From Halorarius litoreus (GTDB taxonomy: Archaea > Halobacteriota > Halobacteria > Halobacteriales > Haloarculaceae): DNA of 64,000 nt. Position numbers and translations under genes: made by a program. Below the pieces are notes generated by a model. That model had not been told where the DNA came from and did no database searches. It was given only the letters and a program-made list of their open reading frames with translations. Below, piece by piece: positions 1-8,937 of this stretch (its first letter is position 1; each line of letters opens with the position of its first letter). The stretch is from NCBI RefSeq assembly GCF_024362405.1, contig NZ_CP101454.1:558001-622000 (forward strand), written 5' to 3'.

Positions 1-841
1 GTTCGGGGACGCCGACGACGAGGTCGGTCGGGTCGGCGCTCCGACCCCGCTCGACGGCCGCGACGTAGTCCCCGACGACCGCACCGCTCGTCATGTCGTC
101 GCGGGGGTCCTCGCCCGCGATGGCCTGGAGACCGCGGGCGACGCCGTCGGTCTCCCGGGCCAGCACGCCGACGGTGTCGCAGGTCTTCGACCCCCGGACG
201 AAGCCGTGGTGCGAGACGAGCCCGCGCGTCGGCTTGAGGCCGACGACGCCACACCACGCTGCCGGGTAGCGCACCGAACCACCGTTGTCGGTCCCGAGCG
301 CGACGTCCGCGAGCCCGTCGGCGACCGCCACGCCGCTTCCGGTCGACGAACTCCCGGGCTGATACACCGGGTCGTGCGGATTCTTCGCCCGGCGGAACGG
401 CATGGAGTCGACGTGCCGGCCGTGGGCGAACTCGTCGAGGTTCGCCTTGCCGACGACCCGGGCACCGGCGTCGAGCAGTCGTTCGACCACGGTGGCGTCC
501 GTTCGGGGGACGAAGCCGGCCATCGCGGGCGAGCCGACGGTCATCGGCACCCCCGCGACCGCGATGTTGTCCTTGACCGCGACGGTCGTCCCCGAGAGTG
601 GACCATCGCCACCACCGACGGCACACCGCGTCAGGAACGCCCCGTTGGGGTCGGTCGCTGGGTCGGGGTCCCAGTAGTCTCGCTCGGGGGGCGTCGGTAG
701 GTCGACGAGTTCGGCGACCTCGTCGAACGCCGCCTCGTGCTCTCGGAGTGCCGCCGCGAACGCCTCGATTCGCTCGTCGTCGAGCGCGTAGCCGAGGTGG
801 CGCGCGTAGCGATCGACGGCAGCCTGCAGTCCCGTAGACAT
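1..841 (-). CDS. Amidase (amidase signature family), C-terminus outside the window
   Basis: Amidase-signature enzyme expected to hydrolyse a small amide to acid plus ammonia. 280 residues are visible and the gene runs off the left edge. The Ser-cisSer-Lys triad elements are readable: a VAVKDNI segment near residue 90 (catalytic Lys), a GSSSTGSG loop, and GTDNGGSVR carrying the nucleophile Ser. The ATG at 841 is followed by MSTGLQAAVDRYARHLGY. It lies 108 bp downstream of a solute-binding protein on the same strand, so the pair may be cotranscribed to import and deamidate the same compound; that is inference. The substrate cannot be told from the sequence. Confidence 0.9.
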   Translation of the reverse strand, partial: MSTGLQAAVDRYARHLGYALDDERIEAFAAALREHEAAFDEVAELVDLPTPPERDYWDPDPATDPNGAFLTRCAVGGGDGPLSGTTVAVKDNIAVAGVPMTVGSPAMAGFVPRTDATVVERLLDAGARVVGKANLDEFAHGRHVDSMPFRRAKNPHDPVYQPGSSSTGSGVAVADGLADVALGTDNGGSVRYPAAWCGVVGLKPTRGLVSHHGFVRGSKTCDTVGVLARETDGVARGLQAIAGEDPRDDMTSGAVVGDYVAAVERGRSADPTDLVVGVPE

Positions 842-949
842 CGTGGTGGTCACTCTCCGGCAGTCGGCTTCACTCTTCGGGCGCGACCGAGCCGGCGACT
901 CCGTGAGCAGGTCGTCGAAAAGGGCTGTGTCGCAGCGGCGGGAGCGGGA

Positions 950-2815
950 TTACGGTTGCCAGCTCGTGTCGAACTCGCCGGCGTCGTTGAGACATGGGAA
1001 CTCGTCGGCGCTGGGGACTTCACCCTCGGGCCACATCGGCGAGGTGTCCGCCCCCTCCGGGTAGCGGAGGTTGCCGTTGCTGTCCCAGCCCCAGCCCGCG
1101 TCCTCGAGCGCCGCCCGGGCCGCCTCCGGGTCGCCGTTCATGTTGTCGGTGAACGTGTGGACTTCGCTCGGGTCCGGGTAGAACGGGTGGTTGTCGACGT
1201 AGGGGGCGCTCGTCGGAATCATGTTCCCGTTGCCGGCGTAGACGGCCTGGTTGACCTCGTTGCGGTTGATGGCCTTCCCGACCGCATCCTGCCAGGCGTT
1301 GAACTTCACCGGAGCCTGCGGGTACGACGCCGCCAGGTGCCACGCACCGAAACCGCGCATCGCGAGGATGCGCAGGCCGTCGCCGAGGTCGTCCTTGACC
1401 TGCTGGACACCGGCGCCGGTCATGTTGCCGCCGACGTCGATCTCGCCCTCGCGGAGCGCCCGCTTCTTCGTCTCGGCGTTCTGGAACCGCTGGTGGACGA
1501 ACCCGGCCTGCGGGTCGTAGTTGATGTGTCCTTCGGGGTGGGGGCGCCAGACGACGGACTGCCCCTGGGTGAACGAGGTCACCTGCATCGGCCCCGAGCC
1601 GACGATGGGGGTCTCGGGCTCGAAGGCCGACGGGTCGTCCATCGCCTCCCACGTCGGCTTGTGGAGGATACCCCACGTCGGGACGTGAGCGGTCGTGAAC
1701 GAGGGGTTCGGCTCGTCGAACGTGAACTCGATGGTCTTGTCGTCGATGATCGTGATGGAGTTGTAGTTCTGCTTCGTCCGCTGGGGGAACGACTTCTCCT
1801 CGATGAGTTCCATCGTGAACTTCACGTGTTCGGCGGTGATGTCGTCGCCGTTGTGGAACTTCGCGTCCGGGTGAATCTCGAAGGTGAACTTCTTCGCGTC
1901 GTCCTCGACCGTGACGTTCGTCGCGAGTTCGTTCTGCAGCTCCCAGTTGGGGTCGTACTGTAGCAGCGGCGAGTGGGCGACGTTCGTGTAGATGCCCATC
2001 GCACCCGCCGAGATCATCAGGTGGTTCGTCCGCTCCCAGAACCCCGTGTCGTCGCTCCCGTACACCCAGCGGTCGCCGCTGTTGGGCGTGACCGACGTGA
2101 AGAACGCCGGGTTCCACGGCTGGGACGCCATCTGGCCGACCGCCGAGTCGTCGACCGACACCCGGTCGGTTCGGAGCCCGGTGAAGATGTCGCGAGCGAT
2201 GATGTTGACCGCGGGCATGTCCTGTGAGAACAGCGCCATCGCGTCCTGGATGATCGAGAGCCGGGTGTCCGGGTCCGGTGCGACCGCCTGGTCGAACACC
2301 ATCCGTGTGAACTCACAGTTCGCGTAGTTCATCGCGCTCGGACGGTTGTTCGCCCCCGCCGCGGGGACGATCAGGTCCGTCATGAAGTAGTTCCCGGGGT
2401 CGAGCGTCGTCACCGACGACGTGCCGCCCCACGTGACGTAGTGATAGTTCCGACGGTCGTTGTAGGCGTCGGAGACCATCTTCGCCACCTCGACCGGGAC
2501 CACCTGTATCTCGTGGTCGAGGGCGTTGGAGATGTGCCGCTGGACGAGCGGAACGGTGTTGTCCCAGACCGGGTGCCCGGACCAGAACTCGATGACGACC
2601 GGCGGGACGCGTTCGCCGAGGTTGTTCCCGCCGCCGCCACCGCCGCCACCGCCGCCACCACCGCCGCCATCACCACCGTCACCGCCGTCACCACCATCTC
2701 CGCTGCCGTTACCACCGCTGTTACATCCAGCGAGTGCGCTGATTGCTCCCGTCGACCCGACCAGTTTCAGCAACTGGCGACGATCGACGTCGAGTCCCTT
2801 GTCAGAGGCTGACAT
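950..2815 (-). CDS. ABC transporter substrate-binding lipoprotein, family 5 (dipeptide/oligopeptide type)
   Basis: Extracytoplasmic binding protein of 621 residues for a peptide/nickel-type ABC importer. The chosen ATG at 2815 gives a proper Tat signal (DRRQLLKLVGS) ending in a lipobox LAGC, then a Gly/Asp spacer of about 35 residues. A farther upstream Met would add nine residues before the signal, and the TATA-like box at 2841-2848 fits 2815. The family-5 fold is supported by VTVEDDAKKFTFEIHPDAKF, HNGDDITAEHVKFTME and the following lobe. The matching permeases are probably the divergent operon at 5892-9929, which lacks its own binding protein; that pairing is inferred. Confidence 0.92.
   Translation of the reverse strand: MSASDKGLDVDRRQLLKLVGSTGAISALAGCNSGGNGSGDGGDGGDGGDGGGGGGGGGGGGGGNNLGERVPPVVIEFWSGHPVWDNTVPLVQRHISNALDHEIQVVPVEVAKMVSDAYNDRRNYHYVTWGGTSSVTTLDPGNYFMTDLIVPAAGANNRPSAMNYANCEFTRMVFDQAVAPDPDTRLSIIQDAMALFSQDMPAVNIIARDIFTGLRTDRVSVDDSAVGQMASQPWNPAFFTSVTPNSGDRWVYGSDDTGFWERTNHLMISAGAMGIYTNVAHSPLLQYDPNWELQNELATNVTVEDDAKKFTFEIHPDAKFHNGDDITAEHVKFTMELIEEKSFPQRTKQNYNSITIIDDKTIEFTFDEPNPSFTTAHVPTWGILHKPTWEAMDDPSAFEPETPIVGSGPMQVTSFTQGQSVVWRPHPEGHINYDPQAGFVHQRFQNAETKKRALREGEIDVGGNMTGAGVQQVKDDLGDGLRILAMRGFGAWHLAASYPQAPVKFNAWQDAVGKAINRNEVNQAVYAGNGNMIPTSAPYVDNHPFYPDPSEVHTFTDNMNGDPEAARAALEDAGWGWDSNGNLRYPEGADTSPMWPEGEVPSADEFPCLNDAGEFDTSWQP
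2628..2697 (-). repeat. Low-complexity Gly/Asp codon repeat inside the binding-protein linker
   Basis: Run of CCN/CCG triplets on the + strand that encodes four GGD units and a run of about 14 Gly just after the lipobox of the family-5 binding protein. Such spacers tether haloarchaeal lipoproteins at a distance from the membrane. It is a coding microsatellite and prone to length change. Confidence 0.85.
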
Positions 2816-2840
2816 ACGAGCAGATAAGATAGGTGAGAAC

Positions 2841-2848
2841 ACTTAACC
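2841..2848 (-). promoter_or_regulatory. TATA-like box of the family-5 binding-protein gene
   Basis: GGTTAAGT on the minus strand, centred 29 nt before the ATG at 2815, as expected for a leaderless haloarchaeal transcript. Confidence 0.5.
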
Positions 2849-2943
2849 TTTGTGTAGGTACAGTCGAGATTTTACCGTTGTCGGCCCTCAGCGTCCAGAT
2901 TTGTCCAGGCTCGGCAGTCACGAGCGAGCCGCGTCAGCGGAAA

Positions 2944-2950
2944 CTATATC
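2944..2950 (+). promoter_or_regulatory. TATA-like box of the DUF2848-like gene
   Basis: CTATATC centred 28 nt before the GTG at 2975; its position decides that start codon. Confidence 0.5.
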
Positions 2951-2974
2951 TCTCGGTCTGGCGAGCGCACCCCT

Positions 2975-3697
2975 GTGAACGAACTGCACGTGACGGTCCG
3001 CTACCGGGACGGCAGCACCGCCCGAGAGACGCTCGGCGTCTCCCGCATCGTGAACTGCGGGCGAGCGTGGCGCGAGCCACCACCCCAGGAACACCGCGAG
3101 GGGTGGGCCGACCACGACCAGGGCCCCGAACCGCTCGTGTTCCCCAAGCCCGCACACCTGCTCACCACCGACAGCGAGGTCTGGGTGAACACCTGGAACA
3201 CCTACGGCGAAGCCGAGTTCGTCCTGTTTCCGACAGCGGACGCGGTGTACGTCGCCGTCGGCGTCGACGCGAAGGACCGCCGCGCCGCCGAGTTCGACCT
3301 CAACGTCGGCAACACCACGGTGCCGAGCGTCGTCAGCGACGAAGTGTGGGTCCTGGAGGACGTCCGCGACGGGTGGGACGACATCGAACTCCGGAGCTGG
3401 ACCGGATCGGACGGCGAGTGGGAGCCGTATCAGGTCGCGAGCCTGTCGACGTTCCTCGAACCCGAGCCGTTCCTCGACGCGGTCGAGGCGAAGCTGGACA
3501 CGGGACTCGAGGGGACGGCGGTGTGGTCGTCGACCGTCGGCACCGTCGACGACGCGGTACAGGGGCCGAACCCGTACCCGTCGGTCCGCGAGGGGGCGTT
3601 CTACGCCGCCCAGCTGTTCGACCCGGCGTCGAACCGGCGACTGGTGACGCAGTTCGACGTGCGGGTGACCGACTGGCTTCCGAGGAGCGAGCCGTAG
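2975..3697 (+). CDS. DUF2848-like protein (fumarylacetoacetase-related fold suspected)
   Basis: 240 residues starting at GTG. No enzyme function is established. The second half follows the layout I know for DUF2848: a GVDAKDRR stretch, then DGWDDIELRSW (the D-x-W-D-x-x-x-LRS pattern), YQVASLSTFLEPEPFLD, a GTAVWSSTVGT turn, and LFDPASNRRLVTQFDVRV at the end. DUF2848 members are usually about 220 residues and are distantly related to fumarylacetoacetate hydrolase. It lies divergent from the binding protein and convergent with a CoA-transferase. The assignment rests on remembered patterns and could be wrong; otherwise treat it as a hypothetical protein. Confidence 0.55.
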   Translation: MNELHVTVRYRDGSTARETLGVSRIVNCGRAWREPPPQEHREGWADHDQGPEPLVFPKPAHLLTTDSEVWVNTWNTYGEAEFVLFPTADAVYVAVGVDAKDRRAAEFDLNVGNTTVPSVVSDEVWVLEDVRDGWDDIELRSWTGSDGEWEPYQVASLSTFLEPEPFLDAVEAKLDTGLEGTAVWSSTVGTVDDAVQGPNPYPSVREGAFYAAQLFDPASNRRLVTQFDVRVTDWLPRSEP

Positions 3698-3712
3698 CCG
3701 TTCGACCAGCGA

Positions 3713-4897
3713 TCAGCCGACGATACCGTCGTCGTGGAACCCGGCGATGGTGTCGGCGTCGAGCCCGAGAAGGTCAGCCAGCACCTCGTCGGTGTGCTCA
3801 CCGAGTGCGGGGGGACCGGACCGGACGCTCGTCTGTGATTTCGAGAAGTGTAGCGGGTAGCCGGCCATCGTCACCTCACCGACCGTGTCGTCGGTGTAGT
3901 CGAACACGTCTCCGCGTTCCCGCGCGTGGGGGTGCGCGACGACGTCGCTGACCTGGCTCAACGCGCCGTTCGGGATGCCGTGTTCGTCGAGGACGGCCTG
4001 CCACTCGACGGTGGTCTGCTCGCGGAGCCGCGGGCGGAGGACGGCCATGATGTCGTCGTAGTGGTCCTGGCGTTTCTCCGACGAGTCGTACTGCAGGAGG
4101 TGGTCCTCCTCGAGGACGTCCGCGACGAGCCGCTCCCAGAGCGTCGGGATGGAGGCGTTGACCATGATGTGGCCGTCGGCCGTCTCGAACAGTTCGGAGG
4201 GGACGGCGTTCGCCTGTTTGGTCCCGACCGGCCGGGGGTTCTCGCCGCTGATGCTGTAGGCGGTGACGTGCTCCTCCATGAACGAGGTGACGGTGCCGAA
4301 CAGGTCCGTCTCGACCTTCTGTCCCTCGCCCGTCTGGTCGCGGTAGTTGAGCGCGGTGAGGATGGCGATGGCGCTGTAGAGGCCCGCACCCATGTCGCCG
4401 ATGGAGACGCCGACTTTGACGGGGTCGCCGTCCTCCTCGCCGGTGACGCTCATCAGCCCGGCCTCCGCCTGCATCATCGGGTCGACACCCTTCCGGTCCT
4501 TCGCGGGGCCGCTCTCGCCGAACGCCTTGATGGAGGCGTAGACGAGTCCCGGATTGACCTCGGTCGAGAGGTAGTCGTAGCCTAGCCCCAGTCGCTCCAT
4601 CACGCCGAGGCTGAAGTTCTCGACGAGGACGTCCGCCTCGGCGACGAGGGCCTCCATCAGCTCGCGCCCCTCGTCGGTCTTCAGGTTCACGACGATGGAC
4701 TTCTTGTTCCGGTTGCGCGAGATGAACGTCGACCCCATCCCGTTCTGCTCGGGGGTCGTCCCCCGGTTGGGGCTGCCACCGGGGGGCTCGACCTTGATGA
4801 CCTCGGCGCCGAGGTCACCGAGGAGCTGTGTGCAGAACGGTCCGGCGAGGAAGCGAGTCGTGTCGATGACTGTGACGTGACGTAACGGCTCGACCAT
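3713..4897 (-). CDS. CaiB/BaiF class III CoA-transferase
   Basis: 394-residue family III CoA-transferase, moving CoA from a thioester donor to a carboxylic acid. Visible marks are RFLAGPFCTQLLGDLGAEVIK at the N-terminus, RNKKSIVVNLK, and GVDPMMQAEAGLMSVTG containing the catalytic Asp. A GTG at 4921 would add eight residues, but the TATA-like box at 4923-4930 overlaps that codon and sits about 29 nt before the ATG at 4897, so 4897 is used. The next gene upstream on the same strand is an enoyl-CoA hydratase, suggesting joint activation and hydration of an acyl group. Acid and donor are unknown. Confidence 0.92.
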   Translation of the reverse strand: MVEPLRHVTVIDTTRFLAGPFCTQLLGDLGAEVIKVEPPGGSPNRGTTPEQNGMGSTFISRNRNKKSIVVNLKTDEGRELMEALVAEADVLVENFSLGVMERLGLGYDYLSTEVNPGLVYASIKAFGESGPAKDRKGVDPMMQAEAGLMSVTGEEDGDPVKVGVSIGDMGAGLYSAIAILTALNYRDQTGEGQKVETDLFGTVTSFMEEHVTAYSISGENPRPVGTKQANAVPSELFETADGHIMVNASIPTLWERLVADVLEEDHLLQYDSSEKRQDHYDDIMAVLRPRLREQTTVEWQAVLDEHGIPNGALSQVSDVVAHPHARERGDVFDYTDDTVGEVTMAGYPLHFSKSQTSVRSGPPALGEHTDEVLADLLGLDADTIAGFHDDGIVG

Positions 4898-4922
4898 GCC
4901 CGAGAGACCCTGTTCGTCCACA

Positions 4923-4930
4923 TATAGTTT
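4923..4930 (-). promoter_or_regulatory. TATA-like box deciding the CoA-transferase start
   Basis: AAACTATA on the minus strand, centred about 29 nt before the ATG at 4897 and directly beside the alternative GTG at 4921, which makes the upstream start unlikely. Confidence 0.5.
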
Positions 4931-4942
4931 CGGGCAGCCCTG

Positions 4943-5716
4943 TCACCGGCCCTCGAACTCCGGGCGGCGCTTCTCCGCGAACGCGCGTTTCCCCTCCTCG
5001 TGGTCGTGGCTCTCGCGTGCTTCGGTGCGGATGCGGGCCGCCCACTCGCGCTCGGCAGCGTCGAATCGATTCCGTTCGGTGATGGCGTTGACGATGCGCT
5101 TCATCCCCGACAGCGAGAGCGGGGCGTTCGAGCCGACGGTGTCGGCGAGGTCGGCCACCCGGTCGTCGAGCGACTCGCGGTCGACGACGTAGTGGACGAG
5201 CCCCATCCGTTCGGCGCGCTCGGCGGAGAGCAGGTCGGCCGTGAACAGCAGCTCCTTCGCGTCGGCGGGGCCGACGATGTCGACCAGCTGCTGGATGCCG
5301 TCGTAGCTGTAGACGTTACCCAGTTTCGCCGGAGTCACGCCGAACCGCGCCTCGTCGACGGCGACTCGGAGGTCACAGGCGCCCGCGAGGTTCATCCCGG
5401 CGCCGACGGTGTCGCCGTTGAGCCGGGCGACGGTCGGATACGGGAACTCGCGGAGCGTCCGGGTCGTGTCCTCGACGAGCCGCTCGCGATCGCGCTGGTC
5501 GGTCGACAACTCGGAGATGTCGTAGCCGGCACAGAACGCCGCGTCGCCCGCGCCGGTGAGAACCACACACCGGACGTCGGTTCGCTCGGCGAGCGAGTCG
5601 AGCGTCTCGCCGACCTCGGGGAGGAACGACGACGAGAGCGCGTTGCGCTTCCCGGGGTTCGAGAGGGTGAGCGTACAGACCGGGGGGTCGATGTCGACGT
5701 CGAGACTGCCCGACAT
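4943..5716 (-). CDS. Enoyl-CoA hydratase/isomerase family protein
   Basis: 257-residue crotonase-fold protein. The oxyanion-hole segments are readable: GAGDAAFCAGYDISEL and NGDTVGAGMNLAGACDLRVA, followed by EARFGVTPAKLG, and a C-terminal EGKRAFAEKRRPEFEGR typical of the family. The usual second catalytic Glu position holds SYDG here, so hydratase versus isomerase or hydrolase activity is not settled. It lies 45 bp upstream of the class III CoA-transferase. A TATA-like CATTTAAC at 5741-5748 precedes the ATG by about 28 nt. Confidence 0.9.
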   Translation of the reverse strand: MSGSLDVDIDPPVCTLTLSNPGKRNALSSSFLPEVGETLDSLAERTDVRCVVLTGAGDAAFCAGYDISELSTDQRDRERLVEDTTRTLREFPYPTVARLNGDTVGAGMNLAGACDLRVAVDEARFGVTPAKLGNVYSYDGIQQLVDIVGPADAKELLFTADLLSAERAERMGLVHYVVDRESLDDRVADLADTVGSNAPLSLSGMKRIVNAITERNRFDAAEREWAARIRTEARESHDHEEGKRAFAEKRRPEFEGR

Positions 5717-5740
5717 GCTCGCTCGTCCGTCGGGGGGACG

Positions 5741-5748
5741 GTTAAATG
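5741..5748 (-). promoter_or_regulatory. TATA-like box of the enoyl-CoA hydratase gene
   Basis: CATTTAAC on the minus strand, about 28 nt before the ATG at 5716. Confidence 0.5.
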
Positions 5749-5860
5749 TACCTCAGCGCCCAGTCGAGCGCGACCACCGCACACCGAGTTTTGGCTATAG
5801 CGGCGCTGTACCAGCCGATTCGTCGCACACTCGGTTCGGGCGCGTTCCCGCAGGCGAAAC

Positions 5861-5867
5861 TTATTTA
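5861..5867 (+). promoter_or_regulatory. TATA-like box of the dpp-type operon
   Basis: TTATTTA centred 28 nt before the ATG at 5892; it supports that start over upstream in-frame codons and probably drives the whole dppC-D-F-B operon. Confidence 0.6.
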
Positions 5868-5891
5868 CCCCGACACGGAAAGGATGTGCCA

Positions 5892-6806
5892 ATGCCAGCC
5901 ATACCCGTGAGTGATGCAATTCCATCCCTTCCAGCTCGGCTGGAAGGTGTCATCTCGGTCATAACGAACGACAAGGAGATCTCGTTGTACGCCGGGTTCC
6001 TGGCGTTCGTCATCTTCCTCGCCGCGTTCGGTCCGTACCTCGCCCCCTACGACTACACGGCGAGCCAGACGGACGCGGACGGCCTCCTGCTCATCGGCGC
6101 CTCGCCGTCGCCGGCCCACCCGCTCGGGACGAACCATCTCGGCCAGGACGTGCTCTCCCGGCTCATCATCGGTGCCCGGCCGACCATCATCACGGGGCTG
6201 CTCGGCGGGGCGATGATCATCACCATCGGGACGACCATCGGCGTGACCGCCGGCTACTTCGGTGGCTGGGTGGAGAACGTCCTGATGCGGTTCACCGACT
6301 TCGTGTACGGCGTGCCGCTCATCCCGTTCGCCATCGTGTTGCTCGCGCTGTTCGGCTTCGGCCTCTTCACCACCATCATCGTGTTGGGGGCACTGCTCTG
6401 GCGCAGCAGCGCCCGCGTCCTCCGCTCACAGGTCCTCCAGATCAAGGAGCGGAACTTCATCCTCGCGGCCCGAGCGACCGGTATGGGGTCGTTCGCGATC
6501 GTCCGCAAGCACTTCATCCCGAACATCGCACCGATGATGATCCTGTTCTTCTCGCTGGGTATCGGCTTCTCCATTCTCGTGCAGGCTGGGCTCGCGTTCA
6601 TCGGCGTCTCGGACCCGTTCGTCCCCTCGTGGGGTATCATGATCCGCAACGCCTACTCGAACGGCTACATCGAGAACTTCTGGTGGTCGCTCACGCCGGG
6701 CGTCCTCATCTCGCTGACGGTGCTCTCGGCGTTCATGTTCGGCCGCAAGTACGAGGAGATCGTGACCGGGCAGGCCGGCGACACGGCGTTCGTGGAGGCG
6801 GGGTGA
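5892..6806 (+). CDS. dppC: Peptide/nickel-type ABC transporter permease (DppC-like)
   Basis: 304-residue inner permease of an oligopeptide-type importer. It has an N-terminal membrane helix (about residues 35-55, YAGFLAFVIFLAAFGPYLAP), a periplasmic loop with HPLGTNHLGQDVLSR that is characteristic of DppC/OppC, and further helices carrying the EAA-type loop ARATGMGSFAIVRKHFIPN that docks onto the ATPase. It is the first gene of a four-gene operon, 4 bp before the first ATPase. The substrate is inferred only from family: short peptides or other small polar solutes. Confidence 0.93.
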   Translation: MPAIPVSDAIPSLPARLEGVISVITNDKEISLYAGFLAFVIFLAAFGPYLAPYDYTASQTDADGLLLIGASPSPAHPLGTNHLGQDVLSRLIIGARPTIITGLLGGAMIITIGTTIGVTAGYFGGWVENVLMRFTDFVYGVPLIPFAIVLLALFGFGLFTTIIVLGALLWRSSARVLRSQVLQIKERNFILAARATGMGSFAIVRKHFIPNIAPMMILFFSLGIGFSILVQAGLAFIGVSDPFVPSWGIMIRNAYSNGYIENFWWSLTPGVLISLTVLSAFMFGRKYEEIVTGQAGDTAFVEAG

Positions 6807-6810
6807 TTCG

Positions 6811-7851
6811 ATGGGCGAGCCACTACTCGAAGTCGAGGACCTCACCATCCAGTACCGAACCAACGAGGGGCCACTCACGGCCGTCTCGGGCGTCTCGTTC
6901 ACCGTCGACGAGGGCGAGTACTTCGGGCTCGTCGGCGAGTCCGGCTGCGGGAAGAGCACCATCGTCAACGCGATGATCGGCGGCCTCGACGACAACGGCG
7001 AGGTCGCCTCGGGCACCATCAAGTACCGCGGCGAGGAGATACAGGACTTCACCGAGGCGCAGTGGAACAAGACGATCCGGTGGAAGGAGATCTCACAGAT
7101 CCCCCAGGGGTCGATGAACAGCCTCGACCCGCTGAAGCGCATCGACGAACACGCGCTCGAACTGGCCGATGTCCACACGAAGATGACCAAGAAGGAGGCG
7201 CTCGAGCGGTTCAAGGAGCTGTTCGAGACGGTCGGGCTCAAACCCGAGCGGGTGAAGGAGTACCCGCATCAGTTCTCCGGCGGGATGCAGCAGCGAGCCA
7301 TCATCGCGCTCGCGCTGTTCCTCAACCCGTCGCTCATCATCGCCGACGAGCCGACGACGGCGCTCGACGTCATCATGCAGGACCAGATCTTCAAGTACAT
7401 CGACCGGGTGCAGGAGGAGTACGAGATGAGCATGCTCCTCATCACCCACGACATCAGCCTCGTGTTCGAGTCGTGTGACACCATGGGCGTCATGCACGGC
7501 GGCCAGCTCGCGGAGTCCGGCGACGTCGACGACGTGTTCAACACGCCGCGACACCCGTACGCCATCCTCCTGCAGGAGGCGTTCCCGGACGTCCGCAACC
7601 CGAAACGCGAACTCGGTACCATCAAGGGGTCGCCGCCGCAGTATCTCGGCGAGGTGACCGAGTGCACGTTCGTCGACCGCTGCCCGTGGGCCATCGAGGA
7701 GTGCCGGCAGGGTGCCCCGCCGCTCGAATCGGTCGACACCGAGGGCCAACACCGGGCCGCCTGCGTCCGCTGGGACGAGGTGTACGAGCTCTACGAGGGC
7801 CCCGTCGATACGACCGTCGGAGGGACGACCACCGAAGGTGAGTCGCCGTGA
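6811..7851 (+). CDS. dppD: ABC transporter ATP-binding protein (DppD-like)
   Basis: 346-residue ATPase with Walker A GESGCGKST (about residue 43), ABC signature FSGGMQQRA, Walker B SLIIADEPTTALDV, an H-loop THDISL, and the C-terminal peptide-transporter extension with CTFVDRCPWAIEEC. This Cys-containing tail is normal for the OppD/DppD family. It overlaps the next ATPase by four bases (GTGA), implying translational coupling. Confidence 0.95.
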   Translation: MGEPLLEVEDLTIQYRTNEGPLTAVSGVSFTVDEGEYFGLVGESGCGKSTIVNAMIGGLDDNGEVASGTIKYRGEEIQDFTEAQWNKTIRWKEISQIPQGSMNSLDPLKRIDEHALELADVHTKMTKKEALERFKELFETVGLKPERVKEYPHQFSGGMQQRAIIALALFLNPSLIIADEPTTALDVIMQDQIFKYIDRVQEEYEMSMLLITHDISLVFESCDTMGVMHGGQLAESGDVDDVFNTPRHPYAILLQEAFPDVRNPKRELGTIKGSPPQYLGEVTECTFVDRCPWAIEECRQGAPPLESVDTEGQHRAACVRWDEVYELYEGPVDTTVGGTTTEGESP

Positions 7852-8879
7852 CCGACGCCGAGCCGCTGCTCGAGGTACGGAACCTCGAGAAGTACTTCGA
7901 CCAGAGCCAGGGCATCCTCGACACGGTCCTGGGTCGCAAGCCCGAGACGGTGAAGGCGGTCGACGACGTCACGTTCACGCTCCACGAGAACGAGTCGAAG
8001 GGCGTCATCGGCGAGAGCGGCTGCGGGAAGACGACGCTGCTGATGGTGCTGCTCGGCCTCATGAACGGGACCGGCGGCAGTGTGACGTTCAAGGGTCGCG
8101 ACATCTCGACGTTCGACAAGCGCGACTGGAAGCAGTTCCGCCGGGAGGTGCAGGTCATCTTCCAGAACCCGTTCGACTCGCTCGACCCGAAGATGTCGGT
8201 CCGGGAGACGCTCACGATCCCCCTCGATGTCCACGGCATCGAGAACAAGGAGGAGCGCGTCTACGAGACGCTCGAACAGGTCGAACTCCGGCCGCCGGAG
8301 CGCTACATCGACCGCTTCCCCGACCAGCTCTCGGGCGGCGAGAAACAGCGGGTCGCCATCGCCCGGGCGCTCGTCCTGCGCCCGGACGTCATCCTCGCGG
8401 ACGAGCCGGTGTCGATGCTGGACGTCTCGACGCAGGCGGTCATCCTGAAGCTGCTCGCCCGCCTCAAGGAGGAGATGAACCTCTCGATCATCTACATCTC
8501 ACACGACCTGTCGACGGTCAGCTACATCTGCGACGACATCAACGTGATGTACCTCGGTCGCATCGTCGAGACGGCGCCGACGATGGACATCCTCGAGGAC
8601 CCGAAACACCCCTACTCGAAGGCGCTCATCAACGCGATTCCGATCCCGGACCCGAACCACGACCGGGAGCGGACGACGCTCGAGGGGTCGACGCCCGACC
8701 CCATCGGCCTCGGTGAGGGCTGCCGGTTCCGCGACCGGTGTCCGGAGCGGATGGACATCTGTGAGAAGACGCCGGCGTTCATCGAGCACGAGGGGCACCA
8801 CGTCTCCTGTCACCTGTACTACGACCATGCTGAATACGAACGAACGACCGAGGAACTGGAGGTGCCGGGCGATGACTGA
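7848..8879 (+). CDS. dppF: ABC transporter ATP-binding protein (DppF-like)
   Basis: 343-residue second ATPase starting at GTG inside the stop of the first. Walker A is GESGCGKTT, the signature is LSGGEKQRV, Walker B is VILADEPVSMLDV, and the C-terminal family extension contains CRFRDRCPERMDIC. The DppD/DppF heterodimer powers the permease pair in this operon. Its last bases overlap a 21-codon reading frame that in turn overlaps the dppB-like start. Confidence 0.95.
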   Translation: MTDAEPLLEVRNLEKYFDQSQGILDTVLGRKPETVKAVDDVTFTLHENESKGVIGESGCGKTTLLMVLLGLMNGTGGSVTFKGRDISTFDKRDWKQFRREVQVIFQNPFDSLDPKMSVRETLTIPLDVHGIENKEERVYETLEQVELRPPERYIDRFPDQLSGGEKQRVAIARALVLRPDVILADEPVSMLDVSTQAVILKLLARLKEEMNLSIIYISHDLSTVSYICDDINVMYLGRIVETAPTMDILEDPKHPYSKALINAIPIPDPNHDRERTTLEGSTPDPIGLGEGCRFRDRCPERMDICEKTPAFIEHEGHHVSCHLYYDHAEYERTTEELEVPGDD

Positions 8880-8937
8880 ACGCAGCCACAGTCGGCCGCG
8901 ACCGACGGCTGCGGCCGACGAGGTGACCGACCGATGA
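8872..8937 (+). CDS. 21-codon coupling ORF between dppF and dppB
   Basis: A short frame beginning at ATG inside the dppF-like stop (ATGACTGA) and ending with TGA inside the ATG of the dppB-like gene (ATGA). The peptide is Arg- and Ser-rich and polar. It bridges the 54 bases between the two transporter genes, which would otherwise be untranslated, and could act as a translational coupler. There is no evidence that the peptide itself has a function; it may be chance. Confidence 0.25.
   Translation: MTERSHSRPRPTAAADEVTDR

Noticed and set aside
737-1963. Long + strand open frame opposite the family-5 binding protein
   Set aside because: High-GC DNA produces long antisense frames; this one has no domain and Arg/Val-rich composition, while the minus strand encodes a clear binding protein.
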